Source: Shewanella livingstonensis
Lineage (GTDB): Bacteria > Pseudomonadota > Gammaproteobacteria > Enterobacterales > Shewanellaceae
DNA: 64,000 bases
Assembly: GCF_003855395.1 (NCBI RefSeq)
Contig: NZ_CP034015.1
Span: forward strand, 496,001 to 560,000
Reading direction: 5' to 3'
In this document: in pieces, positions 56,720-64,000 of the stretch
Layout: each line of letters starts with the position of its first letter
Numbering within the stretch: position 1 is the first letter of the stretch
The notes under the pieces: model-generated
Database searches by the model: none
The model's input: the letters and a program-made list of their open reading frames with translations, nothing else
Told to the model about the DNA's origin: nothing
Position numbers and translations under genes: made by a program

Positions 56720-59131
56720 ATGACGAACACTAATTTCTCTCAAACTGCTGCCTTCATTTGGTCGGTCGCTGACCTGCTTCGCGGTGACTTTAAGCAATCA
56801 CAATATGGTCGAGTTATTTTACCCTTCACTCTGCTTCGCCGCCTTGAGTGTGTGCTGGAAGAAAGCAAAGAAGCTGTTGTTATTGAAGCTGAAAGAGTCA
56901 AAGCCATGCCTCTTCCAGAAGATGCTCAAGAAAAGATGATTCTGCGAGCCACGAATGGCTTGGCATTCTTTAATACCTCGCCGATGGATCTTGGCAAAAT
57001 GGGGCAAAAGGATATTAAGGCGAATCTTGAGCGTTATATTCAGTGCTTTTCTGCTGATGCCCGTGAAATTTTCGAGCATTTCAAGTTTGATGAATTTGTT
57101 GGCTTGTTGGATGGTGCTAACCTGCTCTATAAGGTTGTGAAAAAATTTGCCACCACTGACCTAAGCCCAAAAGCCGTTTCAAACCATGAAATGGGCTTAG
57201 TGTTTGAAGAATTGATCCGCCGCTTTGCTGAAAGCTCGAATGAAACAGCGGGAGAGCACTTCACTCCTCGCGATATCGTTCGCCTAACGACGTCATTAGT
57301 GTTTATGGAAGATGATGATGCCCTCACCAAAGAGGGTATTATCCGTACTATTTACGACCCAACTGCGGGTACAGGCGGCTTTCTTTCTTCAAGTATGGAA
57401 TATTTGCATAAATTAAACCCTAAAGCCGTTATGCGCGCTTTTGGTCAAGAGCTTAACCCAGAATCCTACGCCATCTGTAAAGCTGACATGCTGATTAAAG
57501 GGCAAGACGTTAGCCGTATCAAGCTGGGTAACACCCTATCTAATGACCAACTACCCACCGATCAGTTTGACTACATGCTGTCTAATCCGCCGTTTGGTGT
57601 CGATTGGAAGAAAATTGACGGTGAGATTAAAACAGAGCATGAAGTAAAAGGCTTTGATGGGCGTTTTGGTGCGGGTTTACCTCGGGTGTCAGATGGCTCG
57701 CTGCTTTTCTTAATGCACCTTATTAGCAAGATGCGTGATACACATAACAGCGATGGCAGCATTAATGCTGGTGGCCGTATTGGTATAATCTTAAACGGCT
57801 CTCCTTTGTTTACGGGCAGTGCTGGAAGTGGTGAAAGTGAAATTCGCCGCTATATTCTAGAGGCTGATTTACTTGAAGCCATCATCGCGTTGCCTACAGA
57901 CATGTTCTATAACACAGGTATCGCGACTTATGTTTGGGTACTCTCAAACAAGAAAGACGCTGAGCGTAAAGACAAGGTTCAGTTGATTGATGGCTCACAC
58001 CTCTGCGGTAAAATGCGCAAGTCACTTGGCTCTAAGCGTAACGTAATGAGTGAAGACGACATCAAAACCATTACCCGTGCCTTCGGTCAGTTTGAAGTGA
58101 TTGATGCAACATCACTGGCTGACATGGGGCTTGATAAGCCTGCCGAGGTAAAAAGTAGCCGTGGTCGACAGGCTGCTAATCCTAAAGCCGAAACAACAAA
58201 AACCTTTGCCAGTAAAATTTTTAACACTTACGAGTTTGGTTACCGCCGTCTAACGATTGAGCGACCGCTGCGTTTATCGGCGCAAATTACCGATGCCGCC
58301 ATTCAGTCGCTGCGTTTTGCACCTAAGCCGCTAAATGCCGCTATGGTGGCACTGTATGGGCAATTCGGTGGTGCTTGGACAGAGGGAAGTGCTGATATAA
58401 ACAGTTACGGCCAATTCACAGAGGTTGAGGTTGAAGCTAGGGCTATGATCAAGGCTGATTTCCCCGAGCTTAAAGAAAAGCAGATTAAAGATGTATTAGA
58501 GCCCAAGCTTTGGTTGTGGCAACAATCATTGATGAACGATGCAAAGCAGCTTCAACAAGCAGTTGATGCTCATGCAGGCAAAGCGCTAGGCGGGACGCAT
58601 CAACCGTCGGACGACTTCAACCAGTTCGAACTCACCCTCAAAGTCGCGTTTAAAGCCACTGGTATTAAGCTCGATACCAAACAGAAAAAGCAGTTTATCG
58701 ATGCCATCACTTGCAAAAATCCAGATGCGGCACCTGTGGTTAAGAAGGTGATTAAAGACGATGCACAGCCATTTTACGGTACTTTTAAGTATCAAGGCAC
58801 TGTGAAAGGCTTGTTGGGACAAGTTGTTGAATACCAACAAGACGGCGATTTGCGCGATAACGAAAACGTGCCACTTGATCCAAGCATAAGCACCTCTGAA
58901 TTGATTGAAACTTACTTCACTAAAGAAGTCGCCCCCCATGTGGCCGATGCGTGGATTAACGCCGACAAGCGTGATGATAAGGACGGTGAAATTGGTATTG
59001 TCGGTTACGAGATCCCCTTTAACCGTCATTTTTATGTTTACCAGCCGCCGCGAGATTTAGAAGCGATTGACACTGATTTGGATGCGGTCAGTAAAGACAT
59101 TATGAAGTTGCTGCAAGAGGTGCACTCGTAA
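56720..59131 (+). CDS. hsdM: Type I restriction-modification DNA methyltransferase subunit HsdM
   Basis: The 803-residue protein has the HsdM N-terminal domain ([20 protein letters not shown], then [16 protein letters not shown]), a SAM motif ([20 protein letters not shown]) and the N6-adenine catalytic motif [11 protein letters not shown]. It carries extra C-terminal sequence beyond the catalytic domain (from about residue 480, [20 protein letters not shown] on), making it longer than EcoKI HsdM. It is the first gene of a five-gene operon with hsdS and hsdR, and its stop overlaps the next start by one base. It methylates adenines to protect the host DNA. Confidence 0.95.
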   Translation: MTNTNFSQTAAFIWSVADLLRGDFKQSQYGRVILPFTLLRRLECVLEESKEAVVIEAERVKAMPLPEDAQEKMILRATNGLAFFNTSPMDLGKMGQKDIKANLERYIQCFSADAREIFEHFKFDEFVGLLDGANLLYKVVKKFATTDLSPKAVSNHEMGLVFEELIRRFAESSNETAGEHFTPRDIVRLTTSLVFMEDDDALTKEGIIRTIYDPTAGTGGFLSSSMEYLHKLNPKAVMRAFGQELNPESYAICKADMLIKGQDVSRIKLGNTLSNDQLPTDQFDYMLSNPPFGVDWKKIDGEIKTEHEVKGFDGRFGAGLPRVSDGSLLFLMHLISKMRDTHNSDGSINAGGRIGIILNGSPLFTGSAGSGESEIRRYILEADLLEAIIALPTDMFYNTGIATYVWVLSNKKDAERKDKVQLIDGSHLCGKMRKSLGSKRNVMSEDDIKTITRAFGQFEVIDATSLADMGLDKPAEVKSSRGRQAANPKAETTKTFASKIFNTYEFGYRRLTIERPLRLSAQITDAAIQSLRFAPKPLNAAMVALYGQFGGAWTEGSADINSYGQFTEVEVEARAMIKADFPELKEKQIKDVLEPKLWLWQQSLMNDAKQLQQAVDAHAGKALGGTHQPSDDFNQFELTLKVAFKATGIKLDTKQKKQFIDAITCKNPDAAPVVKKVIKDDAQPFYGTFKYQGTVKGLLGQVVEYQQDGDLRDNENVPLDPSISTSELIETYFTKEVAPHVADAWINADKRDDKDGEIGIVGYEIPFNRHFYVYQPPRDLEAIDTDLDAVSKDIMKLLQEVHS

Positions 59132-60186
59132 TGAACGACAAACACCCAGCATTACTGCAAAGTGCAGAGTACAAACAATGGCTAACAGAGCTTAAACAAA
59201 AAGTGGCATCAAGCCAGCAAAAAGCCGTCGTTAAAGTGAATACCGAGCTTTTAACCTTGTATTGGCAATTGGGCGAAGAAATAGTCGCCCGCCAACAGCA
59301 AGCCGCATGGGGCGATAAGTTATTAGCCCAACTCAGCCAAGATTTAATGGCCGAATTTCCACAAATGAAAGGCTTTTCACAGCGTAACCTAAAATACATT
59401 CGCCAGTGGTATCAATTTTTCTCAAGCGATGCAATTGGGCAACAGCTTGTTGCCCAATTAGTACAAATCCCTTGGGGACACAATATTCAGATTATCAGCA
59501 AGTGCAGCACCAAAGCCGAGGCCGCATATTATGTGAGTAACACACTCGCACATGGCTGGAGCCGTAACGTGTTAGTGCACCAAATTGAAAGCGGCCTGTG
59601 GACGCGCGACGGCCAAGCCTTACATAACTTTGAGCAGCGTTTGCCTGCCGCGCAATCAGAGTTAGCTATTCAAACCTTAAAAGATCCGTACATTTTTGAC
59701 TTTTTAAGCCTTTCAAAAAATCATTCAGAGCGCGAATTAGAGCAAGGGCTGGTTAAGCACATCACTCAATTTTTGCTGGAACTGGGCGCAGGCTTTGCTT
59801 ACATCGATAAGCAATATCCGCTGCAAGTGGGTGAGCGTGACTTTTATATCGACCTGCTGTTTTATCATATTCATTTACATTGCTACATAGTGATTGAATT
59901 AAAATTAGGTGCTGAATTAAACCAGAGCGAGCCAGAGCATGCAGGCAAGCTGAATTTTTATATTAAAGCGGTTGATGAGCAACTTGCTAAAACAGGTGAT
60001 GCGCCCACCATTGGCCTGTTACTGTGCAAAACCAAAGATAAGTTAGTGGCCGAATACGCCCTCAGCGGCATGGACAAACCCATGGGCATTGCCGAGTATC
60101 GCTTAACCCAACAGCTCCCCGACTCGTTGAAAAATGAATTGCCCAGTGTTGAAGTATTAGCCCAGCTAGGGGGCGATCATGAGTGA
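59131..60186 (+). CDS. DUF1016/YhcG-family PD-(D/E)XK nuclease
   Basis: The 351-residue protein has the DUF1016 N-terminal domain (LYWQLGEEIVARQQQAAWGD, SQDLMAEFPQMKGFSQRNLK) and a C-terminal PD-(D/E)XK nuclease domain (YPLQVGERDFYIDLLFYHIH, CYIVIELKLGAELNQSEPEH). The family is common next to type I restriction genes but its role there is unclear. Its start overlaps hsdM by one base and its end overlaps hsdS by eight, so it is integral to the operon. It is not an expected subunit of the core enzyme. Confidence 0.92.
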   Translation: MNDKHPALLQSAEYKQWLTELKQKVASSQQKAVVKVNTELLTLYWQLGEEIVARQQQAAWGDKLLAQLSQDLMAEFPQMKGFSQRNLKYIRQWYQFFSSDAIGQQLVAQLVQIPWGHNIQIISKCSTKAEAAYYVSNTLAHGWSRNVLVHQIESGLWTRDGQALHNFEQRLPAAQSELAIQTLKDPYIFDFLSLSKNHSERELEQGLVKHITQFLLELGAGFAYIDKQYPLQVGERDFYIDLLFYHIHLHCYIVIELKLGAELNQSEPEHAGKLNFYIKAVDEQLAKTGDAPTIGLLLCKTKDKLVAEYALSGMDKPMGIAEYRLTQQLPDSLKNELPSVEVLAQLGGDHE

Positions 60187-61519
60187 GTTAAAAGCTGGTA
60201 AGTATCAGGCTTATTCTGAGTATCGAGATTCTAAAATCGGCTGGTTGGAAAGAGTCCCCTCTCACTGGATTGAAGGGAGCGTAAAGTACATCTGCAAGAG
60301 TCTGGATTATAAGCGTATTCCGCTAAGCGCAGAGGAGAGAGGGAGCCGTCAAGGAGAATACCCTTACTATGGTGCTTCAGGTGTAATAGATAGAGTTGAT
60401 GATTATCTTTTTGATGAGGATACGATATTGTTTGGCGAAGATGGGGCCAACTTGCTTGCAAAAAGTACCCCTTTAGCTTTTATCGCCTCGGGTAAATACT
60501 GGGTGAACAATCACGCCCATATATTGAAACCTTTAGATGAAATGTACTCATTTTGGGTTAACTCTCTAAATAATTTGGATATTAGTCCCGTGGTAAGCGG
60601 CTCCGCTCAACCAAAACTTACAGCGGAAGCGTTAGGCAATTTAGAAGTTGTCTACCCACCAAATGTTGAAGAGAGACAAAAAATAACCAACTTTCTAGAT
60701 CACGAAACGGCCAAAATCGATACGCTCATCGACAAGCAGCAGCAACTGATTAAGCTATTAAAAGAAAAGCGCCAAGCGGTGATCAGCCATGCAGTGACTA
60801 AAGGCATCTCTAATAAAGAGCACCCACAAGCCCCAATGAAAGATTCAGGTGTCGAGTGGTTAGGTGAAGTGCCAGCGCATTGGGTGGTTACTAAACTGAA
60901 ATACCTTTCATCTATTCAAGGCGGTTATGCCTTTAGTAGTGATTCTTTTACGGAGGAGGGTGTTCAGATTCTTCGTATCGGTAACGTTTATCAAAATAGG
61001 CTTGCTCTAGAGCGACAACCAATATTTGTACCTAATAAAATGCTAAATGAACTATCTGATTTTAAAGTTCAGCAGAACGATATCCTCATGTCTTTAACCG
61101 GAACTCTAGGCAAGCGTGACTATGGATTTGCGATTAAGGTTGAACATTGTGACTATTTTTTACTAAATCAACGAGTGGCCAAATTACTTCCATTTGACGC
61201 TAAGGTTGATGTGGACTTTTTAATTAATGTGTTGTGGTCTGAATCATATCTAACACAATTATATTCATTACCATCAGGGACTAAACAAGCAAATTTAGCA
61301 AATAGTGATGTTTTAGGCATTGTTGTAGCAATACCTCCAACAAAAGAAGAGCAAAGGGCGATAGCGAACTATTTGAGCCAAAAACTAGAATATTTCGATA
61401 GAACAATTGAAAAAGCTCAGAACGCTATCCTGCTGATGCAAGAACGCCGCACCGCCTTAATCTCAGCTGCTGTCACAGGAAAAATAGACGTGCGACATTG
61501 GGAGCCGCCTCATGACTAA
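60179..61519 (+). CDS. hsdS: Type I restriction-modification specificity subunit HsdS
   Basis: The 446-residue protein has two target-recognition domains, each beginning with a GWLERVPSHWIEGSVKYICK or GVEWLGEVPAHWVVTKLKYL segment, and each followed by a conserved helical repeat (EERQKITNFLDHETAKIDTL and EEQRAIANYLSQKLEYFDRT) with KEKRQAVISHAVTKGI and QERRTALISAAVTGKI. The two half-sites set the bipartite recognition sequence, which cannot be read from sequence alone. It overlaps rhuM by eight bases. Full length, no frameshift seen. Confidence 0.96.
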   Translation: MSELKAGKYQAYSEYRDSKIGWLERVPSHWIEGSVKYICKSLDYKRIPLSAEERGSRQGEYPYYGASGVIDRVDDYLFDEDTILFGEDGANLLAKSTPLAFIASGKYWVNNHAHILKPLDEMYSFWVNSLNNLDISPVVSGSAQPKLTAEALGNLEVVYPPNVEERQKITNFLDHETAKIDTLIDKQQQLIKLLKEKRQAVISHAVTKGISNKEHPQAPMKDSGVEWLGEVPAHWVVTKLKYLSSIQGGYAFSSDSFTEEGVQILRIGNVYQNRLALERQPIFVPNKMLNELSDFKVQQNDILMSLTGTLGKRDYGFAIKVEHCDYFLLNQRVAKLLPFDAKVDVDFLINVLWSESYLTQLYSLPSGTKQANLANSDVLGIVVAIPPTKEEQRAIANYLSQKLEYFDRTIEKAQNAILLMQERRTALISAAVTGKIDVRHWEPPHD

Positions 61520-62543
61520 CGATGCTACGCCGCCGCTTGGGCAGTTTATTTTGTTTCAAACAGACGAAGGCCAAACGCAGGTTGAGTGTCGTTTTGAAAC
61601 TGAGACCTTATGGTTGACGCAAAACCTCATTGCTGAGCTTTATCAAAAAACCGTACCGACGATAAATGAGCATTTAAGCAACATTTACAGCGAGGGTGAA
61701 CTTGAACAAAATGCAACCATTAGGAATTTCCGAATAGTTCAAATAGAAGGCGCGCGGGAAGTGGCGCGCGATGTAACGCATTATAATTTAGAAGCCATAT
61801 TAGCCGTGGGTTATCGTGTGCGCTCTAAGCAAGGTATGCTGTTTCGTCAGTGGGCGACGAAAACATTACAAGAGTACTTAACGAAAGGCTTTGTCATGGA
61901 TGATGAGCGCCTGAAAAACCCAGACAACATGCAGTATTTTGATGAACTGTTAAACCGTATCCGCGATATACGTTCATCAGAGAAGATATTCTGGCGCAAG
62001 GTGTGCGACATTTACGCCACCAGCATAGATTACGATGGCAAAGCCCAAACCAGTGTCGATTTTTTTGCCAAAATACAAAATAAAATGCACTGGGCGGCAC
62101 ATGGTAATACCGCCGCTGAATTGGTGTTTAAGCGTATCGATGCCGATAAGCCTCATTTAGGGTTAACGAGTTTTGCTGGCACAGAGCCTACCCGCAAAGA
62201 AGTGGTAACGGGTAAAAACTATTTAGATGAAAAAGAGCTTGATACCTTAAACCGACTGGTTAACTCCTACTTAGAATTTGCCGAACTGCAAGCCCGTAAC
62301 GGCAAATTGATGAAAATGGCAGACTGGGCCAGTAAGCTCGATGACTTTTTACGTTTAAGTGATTATGAAGTCCTTAACCATGCAGGCCATATTTCACAAG
62401 CCCAAGCCACAGAAAAGGCCAAACAAGAATATGATAAGTACCGAAGAGTAATCGATGCCCAGCCATCAAAGGTTGATGTCGATTTAGCTAATGCGCTAAA
62501 GCAGCTACAAAATAAGCAACCGCAGGATAAGCCCAATAATTAA
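61512..62543 (+). CDS. RhuM-family protein
   Basis: The 343-residue protein starts with TLWLTQNLIAELYQKTVPTI and NEHLSNIYSEGELEQNATIR, and continues with VAHYNLEAILAVGYRVRSKQ-like sequence (here DVTHYNLEAILAVGYRVRSK) and GMLFRQWATKTLQEYLTKGF, the RhuM signature. The C-terminal third is helical. RhuM was first described in Salmonella pathogenicity islands and its biochemical role is unknown. It lies between hsdS and hsdR with overlap on the 5' side, so it belongs to this restriction operon. Confidence 0.92.
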   Translation: MTNDATPPLGQFILFQTDEGQTQVECRFETETLWLTQNLIAELYQKTVPTINEHLSNIYSEGELEQNATIRNFRIVQIEGAREVARDVTHYNLEAILAVGYRVRSKQGMLFRQWATKTLQEYLTKGFVMDDERLKNPDNMQYFDELLNRIRDIRSSEKIFWRKVCDIYATSIDYDGKAQTSVDFFAKIQNKMHWAAHGNTAAELVFKRIDADKPHLGLTSFAGTEPTRKEVVTGKNYLDEKELDTLNRLVNSYLEFAELQARNGKLMKMADWASKLDDFLRLSDYEVLNHAGHISQAQATEKAKQEYDKYRRVIDAQPSKVDVDLANALKQLQNKQPQDKPNN

Positions 62544-62647
62544 CCTGAATTGCTTTGGCGCTATCAGCTCAAAGGTTTAATCAGGCCGCAGGTTTGCTAG
62601 GCCATAGGGCCACAGGTTTAATAAGTCACCTATAGGGAATAATAAAA

Positions 62648-64000
62648 GTGATAGATACAACCCAAGAGCGTATTTTTCAAGACGACATCATTGCTCAAAT
62701 GGTAAGTAAAGGTTGGGTTGAAGGCTCGCCAGACGGTTACAACCGTGAGACTGCAACCTATGAGCAAGATGCGTTGGCGTTCGTACAGGCCACTCAACCC
62801 AAAGAGTGGCAAAAGCTGTGTAAGGTGTATCCCAATGAGCCAGAAAGTCATTTCTTAAAAGCACTAGTTGCCCAGTTAACCAAAGCCGATGATAACGCGA
62901 CTGACAAAGAGTCTCGTCTTTGGGGAACCTTGGGTGTGCTTCGTCATGGGTTAAACATTCGTAATGCCCGCTTCTCGTTATGCCAGTTCAAGCCCGAGCA
63001 TAACCTTAACCCTGAAACTCTGGCGCGTTACCAACAAAACATTTGCCGTATTGTGCCTGAGTTGGTGTATAGCCCCTATGCCACTAAAGAGCATTTAGCT
63101 GCTACGGGTAAAAAAGCCAAAGCATGGCGGATTGACCTAGTGTTGTTCGTTAATGGTATACCTGTTGCGACATTAGAGCTCAAGTCTGAGTTTAAGCAAG
63201 CTGTCGAGAATGCGATAAAACAATATAAACGTACTCGCTTAGCTAAAGACCCTGTGACCAAGAAGCGTGAGCCATTATTGAGTTTTAAACGTGGCGCATT
63301 GGTGCATTTTGCTGTGAGTCAGTATGAAGTCTACATGGCAACTAAGCTAGCGGGTGATGACACCTTCTTTTTGCCGTTTAACAAAGGCACCAAAGAAGGC
63401 GGTGCGGGTAACGATGTACCCGAAGATAGCAGCCTTTATGCTACTGATTATTTGTGGAACGAGGTGTTAGTACCAAGCAACCTATTAAACATCATTGGCC
63501 GCTTTGTGCATTTACAAATTGAAGAGAAAGAAGACTGGGAAGGCCGTAAGTCTAAAAAAGAAACCCTTATCTTCCCGCGTTATCATCAATGGGATGTCGT
63601 TTCTAAGCTAATCAATGCCGCGATTGACGAAGGTACGGGTAATAAATACCTAGTGCAGCATAGTGCTGGCTCGGGTAAGTCGAACTCTATTGCATGGACA
63701 GCCCACCAGCTATCCACGTTATACGATGATAAAGGTGAAAAGCAATTCCATTCGGTGATAGTGGTGACCGATCGCACCGTGCTTGATGATCAGCTGCAAG
63801 ATACCATTTACCAGTTTGAACATGCTGATGGCGTAGTCGGGCGGATTAATAACAAAGAGGGCGATGGCTCTAAATCTGAAAAGCTGGCATTGGCGCTGGA
63901 AACTTCACAGCCAATTATCATTGTGACTATTCAGACTTTCCCGTTTGTATTACGTGCGATAGAAAATTCGACCTCGCTGAAAGAGCGTAGCTATGCGGTG
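62648..64000 (+). CDS. hsdR: Type I restriction endonuclease subunit HsdR (3' end beyond the window)
   Basis: The start is GTG at 62648 after an AGGGA ribosome binding site, with VIDTTQERIFQDDIIAQMVS as the N-terminus. The 451 codons present include the N-terminal nuclease domain (WRIDLVLFVNGIPVATLELK, a PD-(D/E)XK with D and E-x-K) and the beginning of the motor: LVQHSAGSGKSNSIAWTAHQ (Walker A) and VVTDRTVLDDQLQDTIYQFE. The enzyme translocates and cleaves unmethylated DNA with HsdM and HsdS. It is incomplete only because the window ends. Confidence 0.96.
   Translation, partial: MIDTTQERIFQDDIIAQMVSKGWVEGSPDGYNRETATYEQDALAFVQATQPKEWQKLCKVYPNEPESHFLKALVAQLTKADDNATDKESRLWGTLGVLRHGLNIRNARFSLCQFKPEHNLNPETLARYQQNICRIVPELVYSPYATKEHLAATGKKAKAWRIDLVLFVNGIPVATLELKSEFKQAVENAIKQYKRTRLAKDPVTKKREPLLSFKRGALVHFAVSQYEVYMATKLAGDDTFFLPFNKGTKEGGAGNDVPEDSSLYATDYLWNEVLVPSNLLNIIGRFVHLQIEEKEDWEGRKSKKETLIFPRYHQWDVVSKLINAAIDEGTGNKYLVQHSAGSGKSNSIAWTAHQLSTLYDDKGEKQFHSVIVVTDRTVLDDQLQDTIYQFEHADGVVGRINNKEGDGSKSEKLALALETSQPIIIVTIQTFPFVLRAIENSTSLKERSYAV

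Overview
The window looks like a chromosomal segment of a marine gammaproteobacterium, most probably Shewanella. This is an inference from the AT-leaning composition, the opgG-opgH pair, the LemA-like/SLT/M28 cluster, the rlmJ/rsmJ arrangement and a structured intergenic repeat of a kind I associate with Shewanella genomes. No rRNA, tRNA or CRISPR array was found.

Layout. 0-12.5 kb is mostly core or transport: a cut-off TetR gene with its operators facing a metallo-beta-lactamase-fold gene, a two-gene RND efflux operon, a LemA-like/lytic transglycosylase/M28 peptidase cluster, the rRNA methyltransferases RlmJ and RsmJ, and a NERD-domain protein. 12.5-17 kb is a mobile, decayed stretch: an IS3-family transposase remnant, and an HNH-like nuclease gene cut in two by a complete IS66-family element whose inverted repeats and 8-bp target duplication are both visible, followed by tandem and dispersed repeats. 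17-34 kb holds accessory metabolism and regulation: a DsbA-fold protein, a small lipoprotein, an SDR facing a LysR regulator, RecX, a FocA-type channel fused to CBS domains, a haloalkane dehalogenase-like hydrolase, a TetR regulator with repeated operator palindromes beside two small membrane proteins, a frameshifted NimT/CynX-like transporter facing an AraC regulator, an IS1595-family element with an exact 8-bp duplication, and a TonB-dependent receptor broken by what looks like one extra base. 34-40.9 kb carries opgGH (osmoregulated periplasmic glucan synthesis), an MFS transporter and a sulfotransferase-like protein with an internal short repeat.

40.9-64 kb behaves like a defence or toxin-antitoxin island interrupted by two core-like genes (dcuB and a YcaQ-like DNA glycosylase). 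In order it has an AAA/DUF4143 ATPase, a Fic protein with a multi-site palindromic operator and a decayed second fic fragment, an XRE regulator coupled to a PD-(D/E)XK nuclease-DUF2075 helicase fusion, a hipB with only the first codons of its hipA, a second XRE-HipA pair, a SEC-C protein followed by a large protein of unknown function, an AbiEii-type toxin remnant, the C-terminal remnant of another hipA, an unknown Cys-rich protein, and a type I restriction-modification operon (hsdM, DUF1016 nuclease, hsdS, rhuM, hsdR) that runs off the right edge.

The best candidates for something undescribed are the XRE plus nuclease-helicase pair (44.0-46.2 kb), the SEC-C plus unknown-protein pair (51.6-53.8 kb), the nested hip loci, and the nuclease gene interrupted by IS66, which can be reconstructed exactly by removing the element. 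Everything is read from sequence alone: family names rest on visible motifs and remembered family patterns, not on searches.
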